From: Rhodobacterales bacterium HTCC2255
Lineage (GTDB): Bacteria; Pseudomonadota; Alphaproteobacteria; Rhodobacterales; Rhodobacteraceae
DNA length: 64,000 nt
NCBI GenBank assembly: GCA_000153745.1
Contig: DS022282.1
Location: 540,027 to 604,026 of the forward strand
Direction of reading: 5' to 3'
The position numbers and the translations under genes were made by a program. The notes beneath the pieces were generated by a model, which was given only the letters and a program-made list of their open reading frames with translations, had not been told where the DNA came from and searched no databases. Each line of letters begins with the position of its first letter. Position 1 is the stretch's first letter. This document shows, piece after piece, positions 43,897-52,869 of this stretch.

Positions 43897-46253
43897 GGCT
43901 CTACCCCTACGCATATATAAGTCCCAAGGTGCGGCAGAGGGTCAGTTGTTTCCGGGAAAGGCAACGCGAACTCGCAACTTTGCTCTCTCCAGATGGCTCT
44001 CAAGCGATTGTTCATCGCCAGCCCAGTTAGATAAACCTCACCCCTCATACCGGTGGGAAACAATTCGTTTTCTAAAATGTTCTCATTAATAATTTCTACC
44101 TGTGCGCCTACTGGCAAAGGCTCACCGTTATCGAGAACAACACTTAGAAGCGCCCCACGAGAGCGCTTAACCGGAAACTTCAGCACTAAACCGCTACGAA
44201 AATATGGTACAGCGTCGAGCTGTAGTGTATCGATTTGAGCATCAAGTGGTATATCAGACTGTTCAATGCGCACCGAGTTTTTTTGATACGGGCGTAGACT
44301 TGTTAGTAGCGCATTGCCCTTAGCGTTAGTATGTGTTGACAATTGATTTTCGGCATAGATACCCACGTTAGGATAGCCCGGCACCTGTACCACCGCAAAA
44401 CTGTCGGTAATACTCCTGCTGAAAAAAGAACTGCCCCCGAGGAAGGCCACACCTCCACTTGCGCTACCCCGAAAGGCTGTCTGACCTTGGGACTGAGCTG
44501 CAGCCAGACTATAGTTACCAACCCCATTTTGCAAACTGACCTCTGCCTCACGGCGATCTGAATCTCCCAGCCCAGGAACAAGACGATAACCAAACCCGCC
44601 TCTTGCTGGCATTCTCTGATTTAGCTGTAAATTTACATTTTTGTGGCTTTTATTTGCTGACATATTTATGTTGGCGTTCGTGCGATTGCCAAGTTCTAGG
44701 TTCATTGAGAAGTTGAGACCTAATATCGTCTTTGCCTCACCGTTCAGATACCTAGTCACGCTGGCTCTCAGGTTACCTAGGCTTCCTACTTTTCTGGCGT
44801 AAGTGCCACTTATTGACCTATGCTCCTCCAATTCACGAAAGACCTGCTGCGTGTAATTTAATGCAAAGGCGCCATTCACGCTTGACGCCATCTTAACAAT
44901 CATTTGGCTAATATGTCGGGGCGCAATTTTCTCAGGTTGCAATCCTAATTTCGCGAAGTTCTGGCTGGCTAACTGGGTGTTAGCGCCGATACTAAAACTA
45001 CCACTCTGGCGCTGAAATCCGAGCCCAAGCAATCCGCCTATCCCTTTTTTACTGTGACTCATCGCGAGGGAGCCTGCCAACACACCGGCTACAGGCGACA
45101 ACAATACGCCACCCAGCCCCACAGACTGCTGATTGCCGAGCAGCTCACCATGAATCTCGCCTGTAAAGTGTTTGGTGAAACCAAGACGGTGCGTGCCAAC
45201 AGCCATAGGTCGGCCATAATTGTTGCTATCAACACCAAAATTCCGACGCACAAAACCTAACTCGTAAGAATAATCTTGCAAACCCTGCTTCAACACTCTG
45301 GAGGAAGTAATGAAGGGCTGGGTTATAACCTGCTCGTTCCCCATGATGTCGCGAACCACCAAAATTGCATCCCCTTGACCATTTATTACTGGCAAATCCT
45401 GAATGCTGAACGGCCCACTAGGCACTTCACGCCTCATACGCAAGAGATTATCGACATAAAGTTCTACAGTGGAGGGCAGCGCAGCTTCGCCAGAAATCCC
45501 TGGCAGTGGGAAAGTCACAAAACCAGGCTGGAGAGAAAAATCAGTCGCCCACTGGATGCCTCCAAAACGCACCACACCGCCCCAGCTGCTCGCACCACTG
45601 ATTGTGTCACCAAAACGAAGCCTGGTGAGTTGCATTGGCTCATCACGTGTCCAAGTACTTTCAAGACGGATAGCACGAGCTTGTTTATTGAGATCTAAGC
45701 CCAAAATACGAGTTTGGGCTGAGCCCCAGCCACCAAATCCAACTAAGTCCAGCATGCCAGTACTATTGGTTAGCCCCTTCGCATGATTAGCAGACACCCT
45801 GTAATTTATAAATCCACCAGGAGATGGAGGGGAAAGAGCGCTAAAATTAATCTCCTGCGCGTTTAGAAACGTCGCTTCAAATAAGCGTGGAGGCACTTGC
45901 AACGCCAGCATTTGCGTGGATGGATCAAATTTGAATGTCAGGCCTGCTAGCGCATCAAGTGCGTAGTAGTCTTCGCCATAGAACGTTAGAGGGTTAGTAT
46001 TAGGTAGGCGCAAGCGCCAAAGTTGAAGATCTCGAGCCCCCACGAACAGACGATCATCTTTACGCAAAATTATGACAGTGCCCTTACGCTGCTCATTGAT
46101 AAGCACATCCAAAAAAACTTCTTCTGCAGTAAGCGTCGCGTCTTCCGCCAAAGACGTAGACGGAGTAAACATCAGCATAATTAACAGAAGTAAGAGTGTA
46201 TTTAGAAATATTCGAGTATTAACTCTGTGACCGAAAGTCCACGTTTGGTACAT
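43893..46253 (-). CDS. outer-membrane usher, archaic (Csu/FimD-like) chaperone-usher pathway
   Basis: About 786-residue outer-membrane usher (CsuD-like). A signal peptide (NTLLLLLIMLMFTPSTSLA) is followed by an N-terminal domain (about 40-130) with the LDVLINEQRKG start, a 24-strand barrel with plug, and a C-terminal domain that ends VGVEP. Many Gly/Asn-rich alternate strands are seen, as expected. It catalyses subunit assembly and secretion. I start it at ATG 46253, one base after the chaperone stop; the frame could extend to a TTG at 46265. Markedly more G+C rich than the genes outside the pilus cluster. Confidence 0.9.
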   Translation of the reverse strand: MYQTWTFGHRVNTRIFLNTLLLLLIMLMFTPSTSLAEDATLTAEEVFLDVLINEQRKGTVIILRKDDRLFVGARDLQLWRLRLPNTNPLTFYGEDYYALDALAGLTFKFDPSTQMLALQVPPRLFEATFLNAQEINFSALSPPSPGGFINYRVSANHAKGLTNSTGMLDLVGFGGWGSAQTRILGLDLNKQARAIRLESTWTRDEPMQLTRLRFGDTISGASSWGGVVRFGGIQWATDFSLQPGFVTFPLPGISGEAALPSTVELYVDNLLRMRREVPSGPFSIQDLPVINGQGDAILVVRDIMGNEQVITQPFITSSRVLKQGLQDYSYELGFVRRNFGVDSNNYGRPMAVGTHRLGFTKHFTGEIHGELLGNQQSVGLGGVLLSPVAGVLAGSLAMSHSKKGIGGLLGLGFQRQSGSFSIGANTQLASQNFAKLGLQPEKIAPRHISQMIVKMASSVNGAFALNYTQQVFRELEEHRSISGTYARKVGSLGNLRASVTRYLNGEAKTILGLNFSMNLELGNRTNANINMSANKSHKNVNLQLNQRMPARGGFGYRLVPGLGDSDRREAEVSLQNGVGNYSLAAAQSQGQTAFRGSASGGVAFLGGSSFFSRSITDSFAVVQVPGYPNVGIYAENQLSTHTNAKGNALLTSLRPYQKNSVRIEQSDIPLDAQIDTLQLDAVPYFRSGLVLKFPVKRSRGALLSVVLDNGEPLPVGAQVEIINENILENELFPTGMRGEVYLTGLAMNNRLRAIWREQSCEFALPFPETTDPLPHLGTYICVGVEP

Positions 46254-46254
46254 T

Positions 46255-46995
46255 TCAAGGTGCAATCAAGACTTTAGCCTCAATATCACCGGTATCCGTC
46301 TGCGCAATAAGTTGTAAGGTGGTGCCCGGTGGCGGTGTTGGGCTTTCCGTGTTGTACGGCAGGATCACGTCGCGGCTCTGGCCAGGCAGAACGTAGAAAG
46401 AGGTCTGATGAGATATCCAAGGTTGCGATTTACCAAGCAACGACAGATTGAGGTTACCGATTTGGATATGAGTATTACCACTGTTTGTAATACTGATTTT
46501 AAGAGCACCAGTAGATGTGAGTTCAGCCTGCCAGCGTAGCATTGTTTTAGCGGTGAGCTCAGGCAATACAAACACTGGAATGCTAACGCGCATCAACATC
46601 CTTGTCCCATTAAAACCTATGCTGGGCGGCGGCGGCAATTCCTGCAGAATAATGCGATAAGTCAGCTCACGCTTTGCGTCGGGTGCACGCCTTAGCCCAA
46701 TCCGGACCAATTGCGAACCACCGGCTGGTATAGTGAAAATAGGTGGATTTGCCAGCATTTCACGAGTTGGCGTTAAAACATCTTCGCCCTCCGCTTGTGA
46801 CCAGTTCAGCACTTCCAGTTGCATCGACACCGGCTCAGTGCCAGCGTTACGCAATGTGATTGCGCCCATCTTCTGATTATCAGATAGCTCCACACGCACT
46901 GGGCTTACCCCAATATCTGTAGCTTTAACAACGCCAACACTGGCTATGAAAAGAAACAGGCCGTATGCGGCCATTATCGTTACCCGTTTTAGCAT
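46255..46995 (-). CDS. periplasmic pilus chaperone (PapD-like, archaic type)
   Basis: 246-residue periplasmic chaperone (CsuC-like) with a signal peptide cleaved near SVGVVKA. The two Ig-like domains show the subunit-docking start VSPVRVELSDNQKMGAITLRNAG and the second-domain LRIGLRRAP segment of the G1 donor strand region. It binds pilin subunits and delivers them to the usher. Its ATG overlaps the preceding pilin stop (TAATG) and its stop lies one base before the usher ATG, so pilin, chaperone and usher are translationally coupled. Confidence 0.9.
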   Translation of the reverse strand: MLKRVTIMAAYGLFLFIASVGVVKATDIGVSPVRVELSDNQKMGAITLRNAGTEPVSMQLEVLNWSQAEGEDVLTPTREMLANPPIFTIPAGGSQLVRIGLRRAPDAKRELTYRIILQELPPPPSIGFNGTRMLMRVSIPVFVLPELTAKTMLRWQAELTSTGALKISITNSGNTHIQIGNLNLSLLGKSQPWISHQTSFYVLPGQSRDVILPYNTESPTPPPGTTLQLIAQTDTGDIEAKVLIAP

Positions 46996-47561
46996 TAGTA
47001 AATAACTTTTATATTGATTGTGTCAGTATAACTTCCTGCCACAGCGTCTTGCTGATTCTTAAAAACCTTACCAAAAACAGTTAAATTTTCAGAGACACCA
47101 CTACCAACAATGAATTGACGATAAGATGAGTGCCATACGGTTGTATGGTTATCATTCGTATAAAGCTCATACTGAAGCTTACTATCACTTCCTGCATTTG
47201 ACATGTGGCGATGGTCCGTATAAAAAATCATTCTCCCACTAATGCGCTGTTCTCTAATTGAGTGGAGCCCATTATCCATTATAACATACGCACTTGCACC
47301 TGAAGTGCAGGTAGTTGATATCGTGGCAAAAGCCGTAAGATCTTGTGTTGCGTTGGCGGCAATTACCTCATATGCGCCAAAGTTTAAGTCTGTGTTACTT
47401 ATAATGCAGGATCCGCTGGTGTTGGCAGAAACATTAATGTCTGATGTAGATGAATTAGCGTAAACCGGTAGGCTAAGTCCCGCAGCATCTAATAGCACAG
47501 CCGATAGGGCCACAATTTTAAACAATCTTTGGTTTATACTCGATTTCACACTATTTTTCAT
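46995..47561 (-). CDS. spore coat U domain pilin subunit
   Basis: 188-residue SCPU-domain subunit with a signal peptide (cleavage after LSLPVYA). The mature start SSTSDINVSANTSGSCIISNTDLNFGAYE contains the donor-strand extension and the first conserved cysteine; the pattern LNFGAYEVIAANAT is shared with the other three subunits in the cluster. A second cysteine (STTCTSGAS) would close the disulfide. It lies directly upstream of the chaperone and corresponds to a minor or adaptor subunit (CsuA/CsuB position). A terminator separates it from the first pilin gene, so it is probably made in smaller amounts. Confidence 0.85.
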   Translation of the reverse strand: MKNSVKSSINQRLFKIVALSAVLLDAAGLSLPVYANSSTSDINVSANTSGSCIISNTDLNFGAYEVIAANATQDLTAFATISTTCTSGASAYVIMDNGLHSIREQRISGRMIFYTDHRHMSNAGSDSKLQYELYTNDNHTTVWHSSYRQFIVGSGVSENLTVFGKVFKNQQDAVAGSYTDTINIKVIY

Positions 47562-47573
47562 GTCTTCTTTTTC

Positions 47574-47600
47574 AAAAAAAATACTGGCCGCAGGCGGCCA
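47574..47600 (-). terminator. Rho-independent terminator between the two minus-strand pilin genes
   Basis: Stem-loop TGGCCG/CGGCCA (47585-47600, loop CAGG) followed on the minus strand by GTA and a run of eight T (47574-47581). It is placed 22 bases after the first pilin stop. Partial readthrough would make that pilin the major product and the later genes less abundant. Confidence 0.8.
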
Positions 47601-47621
47601 ATATTATTATAATTGTAGCTA

Positions 47622-48170
47622 CTAATAAGTGATTGTTACAAGTATTTTGTCTTCATAGTCATCTTGACTAACTCCGGTTTGCCCTGCAAATACCTGAGCA
47701 AAAATTTCTACTGTATCTGAAGTTCCTTTACCTGTGTAACTTACACCAGATGTAGGGTCGAATAGTGTCGAGTAACTGTCATCGGAATAAAGTTCATAAG
47801 CTAAGTAATTTGTTTCATCGTTAGCAGCTTCCATTCGGCGCGTAGCCGAACCACCAGCACCTAATGTACCACCATGGCTATCACCAACAGACATTGTTAT
47901 GCTGTTTATTGACGCCATAGTACATGTTAAGTCTATTCCACCCTTTTTTGTCAATGGGGAGGTCGCATTTGTGACGATAGGATCATATTCTCCAAAATTT
48001 ATTGTATTCGTAGATATTTTACAGTGGTCGCCGACATGAGCTTGAACCAGCATATCTCCAGATTTGGTTAATGGGGTAGCATAGGCAGGCATGCTTAGAG
48101 TTACAGTGCTGAGCGCAATACCTGCTGCTATTGCAAGTTTTATATTATTTCGTTTAAATTTTATATTCAT
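47622..48170 (-). CDS. spore coat U domain major pilin (CsuA/B-like)
   Basis: 182-residue SCPU-domain pilin with a signal peptide (AIAAGIALSTVTLSMPAYA). The mature region has INFGEYDPIVTNATSPL, two cysteines (DHCKI and DLTCT) and a C-terminal strand YEDKILVTITY. It is the first gene of the minus-strand operon and is followed by an intrinsic terminator, so it is probably the major shaft subunit. AGGA lies well placed before the ATG. Its promoter region holds two copies of the ATACTTWAGTAT box. Confidence 0.86.
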   Translation of the reverse strand: MNIKFKRNNIKLAIAAGIALSTVTLSMPAYATPLTKSGDMLVQAHVGDHCKISTNTINFGEYDPIVTNATSPLTKKGGIDLTCTMASINSITMSVGDSHGGTLGAGGSATRRMEAANDETNYLAYELYSDDSYSTLFDPTSGVSYTGKGTSDTVEIFAQVFAGQTGVSQDDYEDKILVTITY

Positions 48171-48537
48171 ACTTTTTTCCTTTTTTTAAAATACAGTTTT
48201 CTGCAATGGATAGGAGCAACCATCCACATGAGTTCATTTCTATCATTACGGGCAGTCTCTAGCTTGAGGTAGTGGGATAGAATTCAAAAAAAAAGTACAG
48301 ACATAAGCATACTTTAGTATATACTCCTATACTTAAGTAGAGTGAAATAAAGGCTAATAATCCCGAAGTCCTGTAACTAAATATAGGTCATACAGCGGCA
48401 AAACACGATGTTTTTGAACGACCCTTACCTATCAATTTAAGGGAAAACTTTTATTGCATCCAACAAAAGCAGACAGTCAAACGGATCACTTCCAGTGGTA
48501 GTCTAGAGATAATTTTGTTAAAGAAAATGAACGAGTT
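48171..48537. other. 367-bp divergent promoter region between pilin genes
   Basis: No gene seen. It carries the promoters of the minus-strand pilus operon and of the plus-strand pilin. Two related palindromes at 48309-48340, annotated separately, are the main feature. Confidence 0.7.
48309..48340. promoter_or_regulatory. two ATACTTWAGTAT-type palindromes, probable regulator sites
   Basis: ATACTTTAGTAT at 48309-48320 and ATACTTAAGTAG at 48329-48340, twenty bases apart (about two helix turns). The same palindrome occurs at 53174-53185 upstream of the LuxR-type response regulator. The spacing and sharing suggest a dimeric regulator bound twice on one face of the DNA, most plausibly that response regulator. 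Confidence 0.6.
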
Positions 48538-49071
48538 ATGAAAACGAACTTCAACCAAAGCCCTCTGAAACGAGCGATCGTATCAGCTATATCACTCGGC
48601 TTCACTATTCTTGGCACCCAATCCCACGCTGACACGGGCACTTCAATCATGAACGTTAGCGCAACAGTTAGACATTCCTGCTCAATAGACACCACCCCAA
48701 TGGCGTTTGGAACCTATGATGGTGTTGTCGCCAACGCATCGACCACGCTTAATGCCACGGCTACGATAATTTCAACCTGCACCTCTGGCGCAGCAGCCCA
48801 GATCACAATGAATGCGGGTGCTTACGAAGGATCAGGTTCGACTGATGTGCCAGTTCGCCGAATGACTACTGGAGCAAGTGAGTATCTAGTCTATCAAGTT
48901 TATTCAGATGTCTCTCGGAAAACAATTTGGGGAAATTCTGACCCCACAGGTGTTTCATTTACTGGAACTGGCGCCCCTCAAACCCTTACAGTTTATGGTA
49001 GCATTCCTTCAGCGCAAATAGTGCCCGAGGGGGAGTACAGTGACCAGATTATCGTCACAATTACTTACTAA
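48538..49071 (+). CDS. spore coat U domain pilin subunit, divergent copy
   Basis: 177-residue SCPU subunit with a signal peptide (cleavage after GTQSHA). Its mature region (MAFGTYDGVVANAST, two cysteines, end YSDQIIVTITY) closely parallels the major pilin and ends in the same VTITY, so the two are probably paralogues. It is transcribed away from the rest of the cluster under its own promoter, so it could be an alternative shaft subunit used under other conditions. It starts at ATG 48538 with a weak GAG site. Confidence 0.85.
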   Translation: MKTNFNQSPLKRAIVSAISLGFTILGTQSHADTGTSIMNVSATVRHSCSIDTTPMAFGTYDGVVANASTTLNATATIISTCTSGAAAQITMNAGAYEGSGSTDVPVRRMTTGASEYLVYQVYSDVSRKTIWGNSDPTGVSFTGTGAPQTLTVYGSIPSAQIVPEGEYSDQIIVTITY

Positions 49072-49218
49072 TGCTGTTACGAGCATTCCGGCTATTTACT
49101 TCTGGGTGAACTAGACAGATACGGACACACGCCTTCATTGGTATCTAGATGCTAGATATATCCAAAGTATTGGCGAAAATTTTTTAAAACTATAAAAAAT
49201 ATTATTGGTTATTAAATC

Positions 49219-49719
49219 TTATACTTTTTTAATCGATTTTTTCTTATCTTTATGGATTATAAAAACCCAAAACAGCGCAATAATAAACAAGGGCCTAGTT
49301 ACACTAAATGCAGAAAAGTATGGCCTGTCAGTTAAGTGCATGAATCCAGAAAATAGTACTGCATTATCAATTGCGCTATTGAGCATATAAACTAACATAA
49401 TTAAACAGACATACTTAAATCCAGAATTAAAATAAGCCGTGATATTTAGGGATATAAGAAGTATAAAAAGCAATATAGCTCTGGTGTTTAAGACAGATAA
49501 AAATCCTGTATCGAGGAAATTATTATTAATACCTTCAACGAGATTACCTTTTACAATAAAAAACAATACAATAAGTATTAGAGCGTATAAGTTGATAAAA
49601 CTGAATGTCAGTCTAAAAGTAGAGGATTGAACAACATAGTTTTTATCAATTGAGTGCTCATCTGATGCTTGCCCCAGTATGGTTGAGAATTCAAGATCGT
49701 CTGTATTTTTATTTTTCAT
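49219..49719 (-). CDS. small four-helix membrane protein A
   Basis: 166-residue protein that I cannot assign to a family. After a 35-residue polar N-terminus it has four hydrophobic helices (about 37-58, 80-100, 104-125, 139-158) and a lysine-rich tail KDKKKSIKKV, suggesting a cytoplasmic C-terminus. Its last two helices align with those of the next gene upstream: SAIDNAVLFSGF against IYIDDYFVLSEI, and VTRPLFIIALFWVFI against SLRPIMIASLFWMSI. It starts 4 bp after that gene's stop, so they form a pair on one transcript. It lies between the pilus cluster and the hybrid kinase. Confidence 0.7.
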   Translation of the reverse strand: MKNKNTDDLEFSTILGQASDEHSIDKNYVVQSSTFRLTFSFINLYALILIVLFFIVKGNLVEGINNNFLDTGFLSVLNTRAILLFILLISLNITAYFNSGFKYVCLIMLVYMLNSAIDNAVLFSGFMHLTDRPYFSAFSVTRPLFIIALFWVFIIHKDKKKSIKKV

Positions 49720-49723
49720 ACTA

Positions 49724-50146
49724 TCAATCCTCTGTCATAGGGCGGAATACGAGCTCAATACTCATCCAAAACAAACTGGCAATCATGATTGGACGAAGTG
49801 ACTGTATCAGTGAAATTAACTGACTTTCCGGGTATTTAATAATTTCTGATAAAACAAAATAATCATCAATATATATGGCAACAGCCCATGCAGTTAATGC
49901 AACAGTAAAATACTTTGCATATTTAAAAAATCTAAATAGGATTATGGGATATGCCACCAAAGCTAATGCTATAATTGCCAAGCGAACAGATGCAAGCTTC
50001 ATAGTCAAGTTAACCTGTATAGTATTATCAAGTTCGAGCAAATATTCTGGAATAGTTGAATATATATACAATGCAGAAAAACAAAAGGAGTAGGCTATGC
50101 TCATTGAAAACCAGAATATTTTAGATACTTGAAAATTTTCAAACAT
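49724..50146 (-). CDS. small four-helix membrane protein B
   Basis: 140-residue membrane protein of unknown function with four hydrophobic helices (about 9-29, 49-70, 77-95, 113-134). It resembles its downstream neighbour in the last two helices, including the RP(L/I)xIxxLFW signature, so the two likely arose by duplication. Charged Asp pairs (IYIDDYF) lie at a helix boundary. It could be a sensor or accessory module for the adjacent two-component system; that is inference from place only. A palindrome ATACCTTGGTAT lies 34 bp upstream of its start. Confidence 0.7.
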   Translation of the reverse strand: MFENFQVSKIFWFSMSIAYSFCFSALYIYSTIPEYLLELDNTIQVNLTMKLASVRLAIIALALVAYPIILFRFFKYAKYFTVALTAWAVAIYIDDYFVLSEIIKYPESQLISLIQSLRPIMIASLFWMSIELVFRPMTED

Positions 50147-50179
50147 ATGTTTTTACTCTTAATACAATATTAATTTATA

Positions 50180-50191
50180 ATACCTTGGTAT
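50180..50191 (-). promoter_or_regulatory. ATACCTTGGTAT palindrome upstream of membrane-protein pair
   Basis: A 12-base palindrome with only the two central bases asymmetric, 34 bp upstream of the start at 50146. It matches the ATACTTWAGTAT boxes of the pilin and regulator promoters except at the inner T/A pair (C/G here) and central bases. It may be a lower-affinity site or unrelated. Confidence 0.4.
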
Positions 50192-50337
50192 ATATGGCTA
50201 TTCTTTTTCGTAATTATTCACAATATAAAAAATGTACAAATAATGTACAGATTTTCAAAATAGTCGAAATACTCTAAAGGAATCCCACAAAACAAAAAAC
50301 AATAACTTAAAGAAATGGCCACACATTCTGACTAAAT

Positions 50338-52869
50338 CTATTTTATAATCAAAGACACATAATTACTAAATATTGCCTCCGAGTGTTTCGCAATACCTTC
50401 AAGGCTTCGAATGCGATCAGTCAAATCCTTGGTAGCATATTTTCGGGCATCAAATTCTAGTTGAGCAAGTTGCTTCTCTAACAAGTCTTGACCAAACATA
50501 GCTGAGGCACCTTTTAATTTATGAGCAGCCTCCGCTAGTGCATTATTATCTTTTCCAAAAAAATCCTGATCATACTGCTTAATAAACTGTTCAAGTTCTT
50601 CAAAAAATACCCAACCAACTCCCAAGGCTTTCTCTCGACCAAGGGTTTCAAATAATTCCATTAACACTGGTGAGAGTTCACCAATAGTTTCAAATGAAGA
50701 ATCAGAAATAACATCTGAAATAATCTTTCGTAAAGCAGCTAAACGGATAGGCTTTGTAATATAACAATCCATACCAGCTTCTTTTGCTTCCACTCCAAAC
50801 TCATCACTACCGTGCGCTGTTAGACCAGCGATATATGTTTTTGAATTCAATCCTCCACCTGAGCGAATTTTGTGTGTGGCCTCAATCCCACCGATGATTG
50901 GCATGTTTATATCCATGAAAATGATATCAAATATTTGTTTTTTAGCCAGGTCTAAAGTTTCCAATCCATTTGTTGCACTACTCACATTATGCCCCATCCC
51001 TTCAAGCATATCGCAAAGAACTTCTCTATTTGTAGTACTATCTTCAACGACAAGTACGTTAATTTTTTTAAAGTTCTCAATAGGAATATCTAATGCTTTA
51101 GGTTCAACAACATCAGTCTTAGCAACTTGCTTCAGCGGTAAGTTCAGAATAAACGTAGCTCCTTCATTGATATTACTTTCCACAATAATATCTCCACCCA
51201 TTTGACGTGCAATCTTGCGAGAAATAGAAAGTCCCAATCCATCACCCCTGGATTGACGCTCATCACCAGATGAAATAGCCACAAAATCCTCAAAAATCTT
51301 TTCATGGTTTTCTGGTGCAATACCCAAACCAGTGTCAGTTATTGTGAATTTAAGTCTGGAAACATCTGCTTCATGACTACAGCTAATTACAAATTGGATA
51401 CTTCCTTCATCCGTAAACTTGATCGAATTTCCCAATAGATTAGTCAAAATCTGTCTAATCCGATGACTGTCTCCCAAAAAATAAGCCTTAATGTTGTCAT
51501 CAATTTGAAGTTCTAAACTTAACTCTTTTTCATTAGCAAGTGGCTTTAAAACCTCCACCAAAGATCTAGCCAAATCAGGTAAATTAAATTCTTGAGGGGA
51601 TAATTCAAAAGCACCACCTTCAATTCGCGTTATATCAAGTGCTTCGTTGATATGTTCTAACATCACTTCACCAGAAGACGTTGCAATCTGAACATAATGA
51701 TCCTGCTTTTTTGAAAGGTTGGTTGCCTTAAGCAAATCCATCACGCCTATAATACCTGCTAAAGGGGTTCGCATTTCGTGACTCATAACAGCCAGAAATT
51801 GCGACTTTGCTTTATCTGTGCGTTCAGCTCGATCACGGGCTTCAATCAAAATTTTCTCAGCAACCTTTCGATCACTGATATCGCGTATGTACGCCATGTA
51901 TATGGCATCATCATTACGTTCAACATACGTCATATTTAATTCAACTTCAAATTCTTCACCATTTTTCCTCCAAGCAGTTAACTCAACTCGGACACCATCA
52001 ACGGCATTTGTATTAGTTACCTCTGAGGATTGGGCCATTGCATTTTTATAAGCGTCTCTCAGGCCTTTGGGGAAAAGAATTTCCTCCATTGTTCTTCCAA
52101 TAATTTCCTTGCGAGACCATCCAAAGACACCTTCCGCAGAAGTGTTATATTCAATAATTTTACTGTATCCATCTGCTATAATGATTGCGTCCATTGAGCC
52201 GGCTACGGTTAAAGCTAATTGCCTAGAAGAGGCAGTAAGTTCATCTGCACGCCGAATTGCAGATCTCAACATACGATCTAACAAAAGCAAAAGGCCAGCA
52301 AGCATTATCAAAAATGAAACAGCCGAACCACCAGTCCACATAAGCTGTTTTGAAAAATTTACCCGCTGCTCTTGCGATCGAATAACGGCTAATCGGTAAA
52401 CAAGAAACGCATTTTTACTAATTTTAGGCCTGACCTTTTTAACCATTTCATGCAGAACTAATATATCATCAAATAATATTTCATCATTCTTTTCTAAAAT
52501 TGAAATTGTTTTACCAACAAATTGATCGATTGGTTTCATTAAGACCCGCACTTCTTCATTATAACCTAAAATTACCCCAGATTGACTGCTTTCCAGAACA
52601 TAAAGTTTATTCAAGACAGTATCGACCTTCAGTAAAAGCTCATCTTTTGATATATTCTTATTTGTTATCTGTTCGCGTAAAGTTATATCTAAGTCTGCTA
52701 ATTGGGCATCAAGCTGATAGTAATCCTGTCCTGTAAAAATCGTATCTTCAACAATTGATAAATTTTCATATTCAGAAAGTAATTTACTTATCATCAACCC
52801 AAGCAAGAGCGCCAGCAGACCTAGGCCAACCAAAATTAGACTTCGATACCCTTTTAATTCAACATTCAT
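50338..52869 (-). CDS. hybrid sensor histidine kinase with PAS, receiver and Hpt domains
   Basis: 843-residue inner-membrane sensor (BarA/ArcB layout). Two helices (about 9-29 and 174-197) flank a periplasmic segment of about 145 residues, possibly a helical-bundle sensor. PAS about 215-335; HisKA with His364 (SHEMRTP); ATPase with N-box GNSIKF, DTGLGI and GDGLGLSIS; receiver with phospho-acceptor Asp653 (FMDINMP); Hpt with His783 (AHKLKGAS). The signal would pass His364 to Asp653 to His783 and then to a separate regulator, most plausibly the divergent LuxR-type protein at 53251. All catalytic residues are present. Starts ATG 52869. Confidence 0.93.
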   Translation of the reverse strand: MNVELKGYRSLILVGLGLLALLLGLMISKLLSEYENLSIVEDTIFTGQDYYQLDAQLADLDITLREQITNKNISKDELLLKVDTVLNKLYVLESSQSGVILGYNEEVRVLMKPIDQFVGKTISILEKNDEILFDDILVLHEMVKKVRPKISKNAFLVYRLAVIRSQEQRVNFSKQLMWTGGSAVSFLIMLAGLLLLLDRMLRSAIRRADELTASSRQLALTVAGSMDAIIIADGYSKIIEYNTSAEGVFGWSRKEIIGRTMEEILFPKGLRDAYKNAMAQSSEVTNTNAVDGVRVELTAWRKNGEEFEVELNMTYVERNDDAIYMAYIRDISDRKVAEKILIEARDRAERTDKAKSQFLAVMSHEMRTPLAGIIGVMDLLKATNLSKKQDHYVQIATSSGEVMLEHINEALDITRIEGGAFELSPQEFNLPDLARSLVEVLKPLANEKELSLELQIDDNIKAYFLGDSHRIRQILTNLLGNSIKFTDEGSIQFVISCSHEADVSRLKFTITDTGLGIAPENHEKIFEDFVAISSGDERQSRGDGLGLSISRKIARQMGGDIIVESNINEGATFILNLPLKQVAKTDVVEPKALDIPIENFKKINVLVVEDSTTNREVLCDMLEGMGHNVSSATNGLETLDLAKKQIFDIIFMDINMPIIGGIEATHKIRSGGGLNSKTYIAGLTAHGSDEFGVEAKEAGMDCYITKPIRLAALRKIISDVISDSSFETIGELSPVLMELFETLGREKALGVGWVFFEELEQFIKQYDQDFFGKDNNALAEAAHKLKGASAMFGQDLLEKQLAQLEFDARKYATKDLTDRIRSLEGIAKHSEAIFSNYVSLIIK

